This document shows, in pieces, positions 34,350 to 43,328 of a DNA stretch of 64,000 bases. The stretch's first letter is position 1, and every line of letters starts with the position of its first letter. Both the position numbers and the translations under genes were made by a program. Source of the stretch: Prevotella sp. MA2016 (GTDB taxonomy: Bacteria > Bacteroidota > Bacteroidia > Bacteroidales > Bacteroidaceae); the NCBI RefSeq assembly GCF_000619825.1, contig NZ_JHUW01000011.1, forward strand, positions 124,001 through 188,000, in the 5' to 3' direction. The notes below the pieces were generated by a model. That model saw only the letters and a program-made list of their open reading frames with translations, was not told where the DNA came from and did not search any database.

Positions 34350-35813
34350 ATGAAAATAGGTTTCGATAACGACAAATATCTCAAGATTCAGTCTGAGCAT
34401 ATCAAGGAACGCATCGCTCAGTTCGATGGTAAGCTCTATATGGAGTTAGGTGGCAAACTGTTCGACGACCACCATGCATCACGCGTACTGCCAGGTTTCA
34501 AGCCCGACAGTAAACTGCGTATGCTGGGACAGTTGCGCGACAGTATCGAGATTGTCATCGTTGTAAGCGCTGAGGACATTGAGAAGAATAAGGTACGCGC
34601 CGACCTGGGTATTACCTACGATGAAGATGTGCTGCGCCTTCGTGATGAGTTTATGAGCCGCAATTTCATGGTGGGTAGTGTGGTTATCACCCACTACAAC
34701 GGTCAGCATGCTGCCGATCAGTTCCGTCATCGTCTGGAGCGCGAAGGCATCAAATCGTATATCCACTATCCCATCGACGGTTATCCACACAATGTGGAAC
34801 TGATTGCCAGTGATGAGGGTTTTGGCAAAAACGATTATGTAGAGACCTCACGCCCGCTGGTCATCGTAACTGCTCCTGGACCTGGTAGCGGTAAAATGGC
34901 TACCTGCCTGAGCCAGCTTTACAATGAGAATAAGCGTGGAATACGTGCCGGATATGCTAAATTTGAGACATTCCCCGTATGGAACTTACCATTGAAGCAT
35001 CCTGTAAACATCGCCTACGAAGCAGCTACTGCCGACCTGAACGATGTGAACATGATCGACCCCTTCCATCTGGAGGCATACAATAAAACAGCAGTTAACT
35101 ACAATCGCGACATTGAGATCTTCCCTGTACTGAATGCTCTCTTCGAGGGTATCTATGGCGAGAATCCTTACAAGTCACCCACAGATATGGGTGTGAACAT
35201 GATCGGATTCTGCATCAGCGATGATGAGGTGTGCTGCAAGGCTTCGAAAGATGAGATTATCCGCCGATTCTACGATGCCACCAACAAGATGGCCGATGGA
35301 GCCGATAACGAGAGTGAGGTAAACAAGATTCGTATGCTCTTCAACCAAGCAAAGATTACCACTGCTTTCCGTCCTGTTACCACAGCTGCTTACGAGAAGA
35401 AGCTGGAAACAGGTCAGCAGTCAGCAGCAATCGAGTTGGAAGATGGTACCATCATCACCGCCAAATCATCGCCACTGCTGGGTTGCAGTGCCGCACTGCT
35501 ACTCAATGCTACCAAGCATCTGGCAGAGATTGATCATGAGGCCAAGCTCATTCCACAGAGTCTGATTGAACCTGTGCAGAAGACTAAGATTGAATACCTG
35601 GGTGGTAAGAATCCACGCCTTCATACCGATGAGGTACTAGTAGCCCTGAGCGTTTTGTCGAACGACGACGAAAACTGCCGCAAGGCTTTGGAACAGTTAC
35701 CCAAGTTGCGTGGCTGTCAGGTGCACACCACCGTGATGCTCAGCGAGGTTGATCGCAAGATATTCAAGAAGCTGGGATGCGGTTTGACCTGTGACCCTGT
35801 GAAGAAAAAGTAA
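34350..35813 (+). CDS. DUF1846 family protein
   Basis: The 487-residue protein matches DUF1846 over its whole length: MKIGFDNDKYLKIQSEHIKE, LYMELGGKLFDDHHASRVLP, a phosphate-binding-loop-like VTAPGPGSGKMATCLSQLY near residue 170, and FETFPVWNLPLKHPVNIAYE followed by AATADLNDVNMIDPFHLEAY. Crystal structures of the family exist, but to my knowledge no function is proven. It lies between two paralogous MFS carriers with 2-3 nt gaps, so the three must be co-expressed; the S9 peptidase precedes them. The location suggests a step in metabolism of the compound(s) that the carriers move. Confidence 0.9.
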   Translation: MKIGFDNDKYLKIQSEHIKERIAQFDGKLYMELGGKLFDDHHASRVLPGFKPDSKLRMLGQLRDSIEIVIVVSAEDIEKNKVRADLGITYDEDVLRLRDEFMSRNFMVGSVVITHYNGQHAADQFRHRLEREGIKSYIHYPIDGYPHNVELIASDEGFGKNDYVETSRPLVIVTAPGPGSGKMATCLSQLYNENKRGIRAGYAKFETFPVWNLPLKHPVNIAYEAATADLNDVNMIDPFHLEAYNKTAVNYNRDIEIFPVLNALFEGIYGENPYKSPTDMGVNMIGFCISDDEVCCKASKDEIIRRFYDATNKMADGADNESEVNKIRMLFNQAKITTAFRPVTTAAYEKKLETGQQSAAIELEDGTIITAKSSPLLGCSAALLLNATKHLAEIDHEAKLIPQSLIEPVQKTKIEYLGGKNPRLHTDEVLVALSVLSNDDENCRKALEQLPKLRGCQVHTTVMLSEVDRKIFKKLGCGLTCDPVKKK

Positions 35814-35816
35814 TGT

Positions 35817-37193
35817 ATGACAGCGGTAATCCGTCAACAACTTAACGACTCGCCTATTGCGAGATGGACAGTGCTCATCATCGTGGCAACAGCCATGATG
35901 ATGGGCTATTTCGTTAATGACGTGATGTCGCCATTGGAAACCATACTCGAACTGCCCAAGGAACAGGGCGGTTTGGGCTGGACACCTGCCGACTATGGTT
36001 TCTTCTCAGGGGCAGGTAGTTTTATCAATGTATTTCTGTTGATGCTCTTTATTTCGGGTTTGATTCTCGATAAGATGGGCATCCGATTTACAGGCACATT
36101 AGCCTGCAGTCTGATGGCTTTTGGCACACTCATCAAGTATTATGCCGTATCAGCCGAATTTGGAAATGAGCCAATCGCATTCCTAGATTATCAATTGCCC
36201 GCTTCGGCTGTTTGGGCATCCTTAGGCTTTGCGATATTCGGTGTAGGCTATGAGATGACGGGTATCAGTGTTTCAAAAGCAATGGTACGTTGGTTCACTG
36301 GTCATGAGCTGGCCTTGGCCATGGGCATACAGTTAGCGATGGCTCGTCTGGGCACAGCAGCAGCCCTCAGCATCTCAGCCCCCATTGCCCGCCACTACAC
36401 ACTCTCCATGCCACTATTAATCTCGCTGGTATTCTTGTGCATCGGCCTACTCGCATTCTTGGTATTCTGCTTGATGGACCGCAAATTAGATGACAGTGGA
36501 CAATGTAGAGTGGATAGTTATAATAATCCTCCATCAGAAGACAAATTTCATTTTTCCGATATTATTGTAACACTTCGTAATCCAGGTTTCTGGCTTATCA
36601 CACTGTTCTGTGTGCTATTCTATTCAGCTGTATCGCCATTTCTCAAGTTCTCTACCAAACTGATGGTAATGAAATACGGTGTTGATCCAGACATCGCAGG
36701 TTTCTTCTCATCAATCGCCCCCTTCGGAACCATTCTGATGACACCATTGTTTGGTTTGATTTACGACCGATATGGTAAAGGCGTGACCTTAGTGATTACA
36801 GGCGCACTCATGCTTACTGCCGTACACTTTGGATTCGCGCTTCCCATACCTGCCGCTTTTGGAAATGACGGAGGAGCTTTTGCTATTGCACTGATGGTAA
36901 TACTCAGTGTAGGCTATTCGTTGGCACCTGCTGCTTTGTGGCCATGTGTACCAAAGATTATACCGCTGAAATGTTTAGGTACTGCCTACTCTATGATATT
37001 CTTCATACAGAACTTCGGGCGTGCTGTTATTCCAATGTGTGTTGGTAGAGCTAACGAAACAGATCCAAGCTATACCACATCAATGCTGATATTCGGATTC
37101 ACAGCTTTGGGAGCAGCCGTAACTGCGATTGCCATACTGTTAGTAGACAAGAGAAAACATTACGGACTGCAATTGCCGAATATTAGAAAATAA
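35817..37193 (+). CDS. MFS transporter (paralogue)
   Basis: The 458-residue carrier has 12 hydrophobic segments and the motifs GLILDKMGIRFT and GHELALAMGIQLAMARLG shared with the carrier at 32725. The central loop (residues about 226-237) is coded by a stretch of degenerate 7-nt repeats not seen in the paralogue, where the loop is acidic. It starts 3 nt after the DUF1846 stop (an alternative ATG overlaps that stop) and ends in a convergent overlap of 11 nt with the EEP gene. Substrate unknown. Confidence 0.85.
   Translation: MTAVIRQQLNDSPIARWTVLIIVATAMMMGYFVNDVMSPLETILELPKEQGGLGWTPADYGFFSGAGSFINVFLLMLFISGLILDKMGIRFTGTLACSLMAFGTLIKYYAVSAEFGNEPIAFLDYQLPASAVWASLGFAIFGVGYEMTGISVSKAMVRWFTGHELALAMGIQLAMARLGTAAALSISAPIARHYTLSMPLLISLVFLCIGLLAFLVFCLMDRKLDDSGQCRVDSYNNPPSEDKFHFSDIIVTLRNPGFWLITLFCVLFYSAVSPFLKFSTKLMVMKYGVDPDIAGFFSSIAPFGTILMTPLFGLIYDRYGKGVTLVITGALMLTAVHFGFALPIPAAFGNDGGAFAIALMVILSVGYSLAPAALWPCVPKIIPLKCLGTAYSMIFFIQNFGRAVIPMCVGRANETDPSYTTSMLIFGFTALGAAVTAIAILLVDKRKHYGLQLPNIRK
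36491..36525 (+). repeat. Degenerate heptanucleotide repeats inside the MFS gene
   Basis: Units TGACAGT, GGACAAT, GTAGAGT, GGATAGT, TATAATA follow each other with a 7-nt period in the loop between the two transporter halves. The repeat is worn, so recent slippage is unlikely. Confidence 0.5.
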
Positions 37194-38118
37194 GTCGGAC
37201 CACTAACGGCAAATGATCGCTAAAGCCGCCTTGATAGCGAGGCCCAACGTATGTTCTTCGTGGGCGATACCCACCATATCTGGTATCCTCTTCTAACAAA
37301 AACTGTGGCGCATGAATAAAAGCTGTATCTACTTTATTCATGATAGACGAACTGCCTAAGATATGATCGATGCTCTCCCACTCGCCTTTGTAACGATAGG
37401 TGCCACGAACACCATTTTCACCCTGTGCTTGTTTGGTTAAATTCACCAAACCATGTTGTTCATACACAAAAAGACTAGGACTAACGGCACCATCATTAAA
37501 GTCGCCAGCAACTATCAGTTTAGCATCTGGCGAAACTGCACGAATAGAATCTACCGATTCACAAACTCGCTGAGCCACAGCCTGACGGAATGGCCTACTG
37601 TGTTTCTCGCCCCCAAATTTACTAGGCTGATGCACCACAAACACATGCAGTGTATCACCTGAAACAGTTTCGCCACAAACATACAGAATATCACGTGTAG
37701 CACGCATGCCTTCGATAGGATTCACACGAATGGCATGACTGTGAATAGGCGCAAACGATGCTGGAGCATAAAGCAATGCCACGTCTATCCCGCGCTCATC
37801 AGGCGATGAGGTAACCAAATACTGATAGCCAGCATTACGCAGCAGCGAACGATGCGTAAAATCATACATCACAGAATCGTTCTCTACTTCACAAAGCGCT
37901 ACTAAGTCGGGGATTCCATCACCTTCAACTGAGCACGAAAGCAGTTCCTGCGCTACCATGTTCAGTTTACGCCAATAACGCTTTGACGACCAGTGTCTCT
38001 CTGATTCTGGAAGGAACTCTGTATCCTGCTTACCTGTATCGTGTGTATAGTTGAAAAAGTTCTCGCAGTTCAACTCTACAAACGTCAAGAATCCCGATAA
38101 CAGCAGACTAAGTATCAT
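37183..38118 (-). CDS. Endonuclease/exonuclease/phosphatase (EEP) family protein
   Basis: The 311-residue protein has the EEP fold: FVELNCENFFNYTHDTG at the start, VALCEVEN (catalytic Glu), VFVVHQPSKFGG, LIVAGDFNDG (Asp and Asn) and FSDHLPLVVRL (Asp-His). The N-terminus has a short hydrophobic run (MILSLLLSGFLTF), not a clear signal peptide. Substrates in this family range from DNA to phosphoinositides; the sequence does not say which. It is the last gene of the five-gene minus unit and overlaps the NhaC stop by ATGA. Confidence 0.85.
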   Translation of the reverse strand: MILSLLLSGFLTFVELNCENFFNYTHDTGKQDTEFLPESERHWSSKRYWRKLNMVAQELLSCSVEGDGIPDLVALCEVENDSVMYDFTHRSLLRNAGYQYLVTSSPDERGIDVALLYAPASFAPIHSHAIRVNPIEGMRATRDILYVCGETVSGDTLHVFVVHQPSKFGGEKHSRPFRQAVAQRVCESVDSIRAVSPDAKLIVAGDFNDGAVSPSLFVYEQHGLVNLTKQAQGENGVRGTYRYKGEWESIDHILGSSSIMNKVDTAFIHAPQFLLEEDTRYGGYRPRRTYVGPRYQGGFSDHLPLVVRLIF

Positions 38119-39512
38119 TTACGTTTGATTTTCCAACCAAGTCCTGCCACAAGAATACTGGTGATAGGCGACAAGATATTGAAGAAACAATATGGCAGAT
38201 AGGTAAGCGTAGCCACACCAAGAACTGTGCTTTGAGTGAGTCCGCAAGTATTCCAAGGCACCAGTACCGAGGTAACGGTTGCACCATCTTCACAACTACG
38301 GCTCAAAAGGCGGGCCTCATAACCACCTTTCTTATATACATCCTTAAACATGGAACTGGCCAGCATGATTGACAGATACTGATCGGCCATCGCGATATTG
38401 CAGAATAACGAGGTACCAACGGTCGAAGCAACCAGCGAAGCCGTACCACGTACCCATCGCAGCACAAGTTTCATCAGGTCAGCCAACTGTCCTGTAGCTG
38501 TCAGCGCACCACCAAATGTCTGCGCACAGATAATCAGCCAGATTGTTGGCATCATTCCACCCATACCACTCGTATGCACCAATTCATTAAGCATCGGCAC
38601 ACCTGTTTCGATGTTCGTACTGCCATAACAAACCTGCATCATACCTTTATACGACGACAAAAAACCGTCGTGCCCTGATATCTGGCGCACTAATTCTGGT
38701 TGTACTAACAATCCAACGATGCATGCCAACAATATCGCCAAGAAAAGCACCACCATAGACGGCCAACGACGAGCTATCATCACACCAGTAAGTACTGGTA
38801 CTACCAATAGCCAAGGTGAAATCACAAACGTATGCTGCAAGCCGTCCATAAACTCCTGCACATTGCCATGACCCGATACGTTCATCATCAGTCCTGCAAT
38901 CAGGAAGATAGAAAGCGATACCAAGAACGAAGGCACCGTGGTATAAAGCATATAACGGATATGCGTAAACAACGGCGTACCCGATACACTCGAAGCCAAC
39001 ACAGTAGTATCGCTCAATGGCGACAACTTATCACCAAAATAAGCACCTGTGATGATAGAACCAGCAATCCAACCATCATCAAAACCATGTGCCTTGCCGA
39101 TACCCATCAGTGCCACACCGATAGTTGCAACGGTAGTCCATGATGAACCTATCATCAAACTCACCAGTGCACACAGCACACTACTGCTCACCAAGAATAC
39201 CTCGGGGCGGATAATCTGCATGCCATAGTAAATCATCGTAGGCACGATGCCTGAAACCATCCAGGTTCCACCGATGGCTCCGATTAACAACAGGATAATG
39301 ATAGCCGGCGTACAGCTGGCTATCTTATCCGTTATCTCTTTTTCAAGATTCTCCCATTCAAGTCGTTTGGAGAAATGGCCTATTAACACACTAACAGCCG
39401 ATGCCGCCAATAACGACACCTGACTGGCACCATCTAAAGTTGCGTTGCCAAATACGGCAACGCAACATGTAATGAGTACTATCAGTACTATGAATGGGAT
39501 AAATGATATCAT
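38115..39512 (-). CDS. nhaC: NhaC-family Na+/H+ antiporter
   Basis: The 465-residue membrane protein has about 12 hydrophobic segments with NhaC-family signatures: LLIGAIGGTWMVSGIVPTMI, MIGSSWTTVATIGVALMGIG, ITGAYFGDKLSPLSDTTVLA and SCEDGATVTSVLVPWNTCGL. It exchanges Na+ and H+ across the inner membrane. The start directly follows the POT transporter stop (TAA then ATG), and the EEP gene overlaps its end. A proton-coupled peptide carrier next to a Na+/H+ antiporter suggests linked ion balance, but this is inference. Confidence 0.88.
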   Translation of the reverse strand: MISFIPFIVLIVLITCCVAVFGNATLDGASQVSLLAASAVSVLIGHFSKRLEWENLEKEITDKIASCTPAIIILLLIGAIGGTWMVSGIVPTMIYYGMQIIRPEVFLVSSSVLCALVSLMIGSSWTTVATIGVALMGIGKAHGFDDGWIAGSIITGAYFGDKLSPLSDTTVLASSVSGTPLFTHIRYMLYTTVPSFLVSLSIFLIAGLMMNVSGHGNVQEFMDGLQHTFVISPWLLVVPVLTGVMIARRWPSMVVLFLAILLACIVGLLVQPELVRQISGHDGFLSSYKGMMQVCYGSTNIETGVPMLNELVHTSGMGGMMPTIWLIICAQTFGGALTATGQLADLMKLVLRWVRGTASLVASTVGTSLFCNIAMADQYLSIMLASSMFKDVYKKGGYEARLLSRSCEDGATVTSVLVPWNTCGLTQSTVLGVATLTYLPYCFFNILSPITSILVAGLGWKIKRK

Positions 39513-41033
39513 TTAGCAAACCTTTTCGAGACGCTTCATCATAGCAAACATGAACAGAGCAGCAATCACACACACTGCGATAAACACGCCCCAAACAATA
39601 GTGAGGTCGATGTCGCCCCAAAGGTAACCACCTACACCTACCAACTTATTACCAATGGCGGTAGATACAAACCAACCACCCATCATCAATCCCTTGAGCT
39701 TTGGAGGAGCCACCTTTGATACAAAAGAGATTCCCATTGGGCTGAGCAACAACTCACCAAAAGTAAGAATCAGATAAGTGCTAATCAGCCAGTAAGGAGA
39801 AACAAATGTACCTGCCTCACCAGCAACTTTCTGCTCGTTAGGCGTGAGCAATCCCTGCGATGCAAGCATCATCAGAATAAATGCCGAAGCTGCTACCAGC
39901 ATACCATAAGCAATCTTACGTGGAGGAGTAGGCTCCTTGCCCTTAGAAGCCAAACCAGCAAACAAGGCCATAGAGAATGGGGTGAGTGCCACTACATAGA
40001 AGGGGTTGAACTGCTGGAAAATAGGAGCAGAAATAGCCACCTCGCCAGTAGCCTGTGAATACTTGTAGGCAAGAATGGCGAGCGCCACTACGATAACACC
40101 TGCAGAGATGCCCTTGCCTTTTGATGTCTTGCTCTGGAAGAGTGAGAAACCGCCATAAACGACGAAGATAATCAGCACCAGGTTAAACACATCGAATGGC
40201 ATGGTATCTACACCTGTAGCCGACTTTGCGGTAAACTCGTCAGCAAAGTATGTGAGTGACAGACCATTCTGATGGAAAGCCATCCAGAAGAAGATTACCA
40301 CAGCAAAAACCAAGCAGAGAGCAACCACACGCTGAGTTGTTTCTTCCTTGCTTAGCTCAGGCTCATTGCTGGCAGCCTGCGCCTTGTCAGCCTTGCCCTT
40401 ACCACCCTCAACATGACGGAATGTGCCACGGAAGGCATAATAGATAGCTATCGACAGAATAAGCGAAGCGCATGCCACAGCAAAAGCAAAGTGGTAAGAA
40501 TCATTAACCGATGTACCCAGATTCTGCTGAGCCCACTCCATGATGCGCACAGCTGCTGTGGGTGCAAACAGCGCACCAATGTTGATAGCCATGTAGAACA
40601 GAGAAAAACCTGCATCGCGCTTGTTGGCATACTGTGGATCGTTATACAGGTCGCCCACCATTACCTGGAGGTTACCTTTAAACAGTCCGGTACCAAAGCC
40701 TATCAATACCAGTGCCAGCAGCATCACAATCAGTGCGAATGTGTCGCCGCCAAGAGGTATGGACAACAGTACATAACCAGCAAACATAATCATGATGCCG
40801 ATGGTGACCATACGACCGAAACCGAAACGATCAGCCATCCAACCTCCTACAATAGGAAGAAAGTAAACGAGCATCAGGAAATCGCTATAGATTTCGCCAG
40901 CCCATCCAGCATCCAAACCATAGTTAGCTCTCAAAAACAATGCAAATACGGCCAGCATGGTGTAATAACCGAAACGCTCGCCAGTGTTGGCCAAAGCCAA
41001 CGCAAATAAACCTTTGGGTTGATTTTCGAACAT
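39513..41033 (-). CDS. POT/PTR family peptide transporter
   Basis: The 506-residue carrier has the POT signatures ERFGYYTMLAVFALFL near the N-terminus, VGGWMADRFGFGRMVTIGI, and GTGLFKGNLQVMVGDLY, followed by FSLFYMAINIGALFAPTAAV. POT proteins import di- and tripeptides with protons. The ExxERFxYY motif is incomplete: the first Glu is Asn (NTGERFGYY). It is the third gene of a minus-strand unit (LysM, barrel, POT, NhaC, EEP) with gaps of 4, 9, 0 and -4 nt. Confidence 0.92.
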   Translation of the reverse strand: MFENQPKGLFALALANTGERFGYYTMLAVFALFLRANYGLDAGWAGEIYSDFLMLVYFLPIVGGWMADRFGFGRMVTIGIMIMFAGYVLLSIPLGGDTFALIVMLLALVLIGFGTGLFKGNLQVMVGDLYNDPQYANKRDAGFSLFYMAINIGALFAPTAAVRIMEWAQQNLGTSVNDSYHFAFAVACASLILSIAIYYAFRGTFRHVEGGKGKADKAQAASNEPELSKEETTQRVVALCLVFAVVIFFWMAFHQNGLSLTYFADEFTAKSATGVDTMPFDVFNLVLIIFVVYGGFSLFQSKTSKGKGISAGVIVVALAILAYKYSQATGEVAISAPIFQQFNPFYVVALTPFSMALFAGLASKGKEPTPPRKIAYGMLVAASAFILMMLASQGLLTPNEQKVAGEAGTFVSPYWLISTYLILTFGELLLSPMGISFVSKVAPPKLKGLMMGGWFVSTAIGNKLVGVGGYLWGDIDLTIVWGVFIAVCVIAALFMFAMMKRLEKVC

Positions 41034-41042
41034 AATTAATTA

Positions 41043-41852
41043 TTATTTGATTTTAGAATTCTTTGTTCTGATGATGTCAAACAGATAAGTACACTTGATA
41101 ACGATATTTCCGAAATTGGAACGTGAAAAATAGTCGCGTTTTGTGTTGCCATAAATATTACCTAAGCCATAATAATAACGACCTTCTATCATGAAATGGC
41201 CAAAGCGAGAGTTACTGAATTCAAGTCCAGCACCTACTGCAATACCATAGTCGAATTTATTCTCGATAGCCATCGTATCTTGTGCCACCACATGCGAAGC
41301 TCGCAAACTACCATATTTATAGTCGGGGCCAAACTGGCCTTTTTCTATAGCAGGATTAAAAGCAGGATCATGCACGTCAAAATTGCTATCTACCTTATCG
41401 TTCAAATAGAATCCTATCTGCGGGCCCAGATGAATGAATGCTTGAAAGCCATTACGCTCACGTCCCCATCCAAGCCGTGCCAACAATGGAATCTGCACAT
41501 AAGTCATCTTACGCTGATAAGCCAAATTCTGCGATGGATCAGTATGAAGTGGGACATATTGATCGTTCATGTCCCAGATCTTTTCCTCCCAACCAATCTG
41601 AGCGAAATTCAACTCTGCCGTTACTGCACAAATACTGCTAAAATATTTCTCGCAAGTATAACGAGCCGTGATACCACCTGTTATTCCACCTAACATAGAT
41701 TGAGGTACTTTTGGAACGAATGACACACTACTCATCACATATCCACCATTCACTCCTACAGCTAAGTCGTTGCGATATTCACCAACCTGAGCTACTGCCG
41801 TTGCAATACAAAAATGGAAAAATGAAAAAATTACAAATATTCGCTTTATCAT
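41043..41852 (-). CDS. Outer-membrane beta-barrel protein (PorT-like)
   Basis: The product of about 269 residues has a signal peptide (MIKRIFVIFSFFHFCIATAV) and a barrel of the OMP_b-brl_2/PorT-like type: LAVGVNGGYVMSSVSFVP, AELNFAQIGWEEKIW, MTYVQIPLLARLGWGR, LGPQIGFYLND, DYGIAVGAGLEFSNS, FMIEGRYYYGLGNIYGN. A second in-frame ATG at 41867 would add MGDVK; I prefer 41852 because it opens the signal peptide. Some relatives belong to type IX secretion, but this copy could be any small barrel of the family. It follows the LysM gene closely. Confidence 0.75.
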   Translation of the reverse strand: MIKRIFVIFSFFHFCIATAVAQVGEYRNDLAVGVNGGYVMSSVSFVPKVPQSMLGGITGGITARYTCEKYFSSICAVTAELNFAQIGWEEKIWDMNDQYVPLHTDPSQNLAYQRKMTYVQIPLLARLGWGRERNGFQAFIHLGPQIGFYLNDKVDSNFDVHDPAFNPAIEKGQFGPDYKYGSLRASHVVAQDTMAIENKFDYGIAVGAGLEFSNSRFGHFMIEGRYYYGLGNIYGNTKRDYFSRSNFGNIVIKCTYLFDIIRTKNSKIK

Positions 41853-41870
41853 CTTTACATCCCCCATTCT

Positions 41871-43223
41871 TTAGAACTTGATAGTTTCAACCCGGTTATC
41901 GCGGGTATAATGAACAAACAACTGTGTACGATTACGCAGACCGCCATTACCATAACGCTCAAACTGCAAAGGTGTCTGAACATATTCTGGATTACTCTCA
42001 TCCCCTAAGAACTTACGCCCCTCGCGGTGCAGGCCCATCAAGAAGAAATAAGCATGGTCGAAACCTGTCAGCGCAAAGCGCGGCAAATTGTTTTGCATGT
42101 CGGTATGGAAATTCCAACGGAACTTCTGCTGCAGGCGCTTGGTAGATGCCGACAGCGGATTATAGTAGAATACTGAGGGAATATAAGTATTGAACTTATA
42201 GAAGTTCTCCAAGTGTGATCGGGTGTACATCAGCCACTCAGTATAACCAAACATCGTGATTGCCAAATCTGGTTCTGCAACCTTCAAACTTTTCAGTTTT
42301 GAGAAAGCAATACCTAGCTCGGGCGAACGACCTGTATTCAATATTACCACATTAGGCTTTGTGCGGCTGAAAGCTTTTAAGAAATCGGCCTCACCTGACT
42401 TCAGGTTAGTGATATTGCAAGTCATCTTCTGCTGTTCCAATTGGCGACGTAATGCAGTAGTAAACTCTCCCTTCTGACTGGTAGAGTCATTACAATCAAT
42501 AATCACTGTATGGTAGTTTTTGAAACCCTTTACAAAATGCTCTATCGTAGCCGTGTTTTGAGTAATGTGGCTCTGATATACCTGGTAAATATACTTATTC
42601 TCAGCCAACTGAGGCGCATTGATGGAGAAAGGAATCAAAAGCTTGATCTTGTGCTTCTCAACAAAAGCCGACAAAGCAGGCATCTGTTTTGAGTAAAGAG
42701 GTCCGATAATCAGGTCACACTTTGCAGCAGCTTCATCTTTCAGTACCTGATTGATATCGCCATCTTCGGCAGTGTTCCAAGTATGAATATCTATCGACAA
42801 GCCGCGCTGTTTCAAACTATCGCAAGCCATCAGTACGCCGCGATAATATTCTACCATGCGCTTACCATCGCCATTCACATTATGTAATGGCAGCATCACA
42901 CCCAGACGGATAGCACGCTTACGCACATCGTCTGTCTCCACAACCTCAATCTCTTTTGGCTTAGCTGGAGCCACCATCTTTTCAGCAAATGGTATTCTCA
43001 ACACATCACCCTTCTTCAGTTCGTAACCAGGCTGATTCATCTCTGGGTTAGCCTTCATCAGCTGCTCGATGGTGATATCATACATACGCGATATGCCGAA
43101 GATGGTTTCCTTCTTCTTCACTTTATGCATTCCGCGTATCTGATCACTCTCTTGCGCAGAAGCCACACCAACTGCCAGACAGAGGGCGACTAAGAACAAA
43201 AAATATCTTAAAACTCGCGTCAT
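41871..43223 (-). CDS. LysM domain plus periplasmic-binding-fold protein
   Basis: The 450-residue exported protein has a signal peptide (residues 1-23), a LysM peptidoglycan-binding domain (about 31-80: HKVKKKETIFGISRMYDITI, then GYELKKGDVLRIPF), and from about residue 105 a type 1 periplasmic-binding (receptor) fold: IRLGVMLPLHNV, CDLIIGPLYSKQMPALSAFV, KLLIPFSINAP, ITMFGYTEWL. The layout is widespread in Bacteroidota, sometimes near gliding/secretion genes, without a firm function. It is the first gene of the five-gene minus unit and is followed by a barrel protein, so a cell-envelope role is likely. Confidence 0.85.
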   Translation of the reverse strand: MTRVLRYFLFLVALCLAVGVASAQESDQIRGMHKVKKKETIFGISRMYDITIEQLMKANPEMNQPGYELKKGDVLRIPFAEKMVAPAKPKEIEVVETDDVRKRAIRLGVMLPLHNVNGDGKRMVEYYRGVLMACDSLKQRGLSIDIHTWNTAEDGDINQVLKDEAAAKCDLIIGPLYSKQMPALSAFVEKHKIKLLIPFSINAPQLAENKYIYQVYQSHITQNTATIEHFVKGFKNYHTVIIDCNDSTSQKGEFTTALRRQLEQQKMTCNITNLKSGEADFLKAFSRTKPNVVILNTGRSPELGIAFSKLKSLKVAEPDLAITMFGYTEWLMYTRSHLENFYKFNTYIPSVFYYNPLSASTKRLQQKFRWNFHTDMQNNLPRFALTGFDHAYFFLMGLHREGRKFLGDESNPEYVQTPLQFERYGNGGLRNRTQLFVHYTRDNRVETIKF

Positions 43224-43250
43224 ATTTTCAAAATTTAGTCATTTCGCGTA

Positions 43251-43258
43251 CAAAAGTA
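43251..43258 (-). promoter_or_regulatory. Promoter -7 box for the LysM-POT-NhaC operon
   Basis: TACTTTTG on the minus strand, 27 nt upstream of the ATG at 43223. A possible -33 TTG (43280-43278), 19 nt away, lies inside the heptamer array. Confidence 0.65.
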
Positions 43259-43264
43259 CTAAAT

Positions 43265-43299
43265 AAATATCAAATATCAATTGTCAATTATCAATTTTT
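43265..43299. repeat. Heptanucleotide array between two divergent promoters
   Basis: Five 7-nt units: AAATATC, AAATATC, AATTGTC, AATTATC, AATTTTT. The array fills the space between the -7 boxes of the LysM operon (minus) and the CHU_C gene (plus) and contains the likely -33 elements of both, so unit gain or loss would move the -33 boxes. Confidence 0.8.
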
Positions 43300-43302
43300 T
43301 AG

Positions 43303-43310
43303 TAACTTTG
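43303..43310 (+). promoter_or_regulatory. Promoter -7 box for the CHU_C-uvrA unit
   Basis: TAACTTTG, with a TTG (43281-43283) 19 nt upstream inside the heptamer array; 18 nt before the ATG at 43329. Confidence 0.65.
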
Positions 43311-43328
43311 CACTTTAAAGGAGCAAAA

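Noticed and set aside
41043..41852. Assigning the barrel protein as the PorT component of type IX secretion
   Set aside because: The barrel family is broad and no other secretion-core genes are adjacent, so only a PorT-like label is supported.
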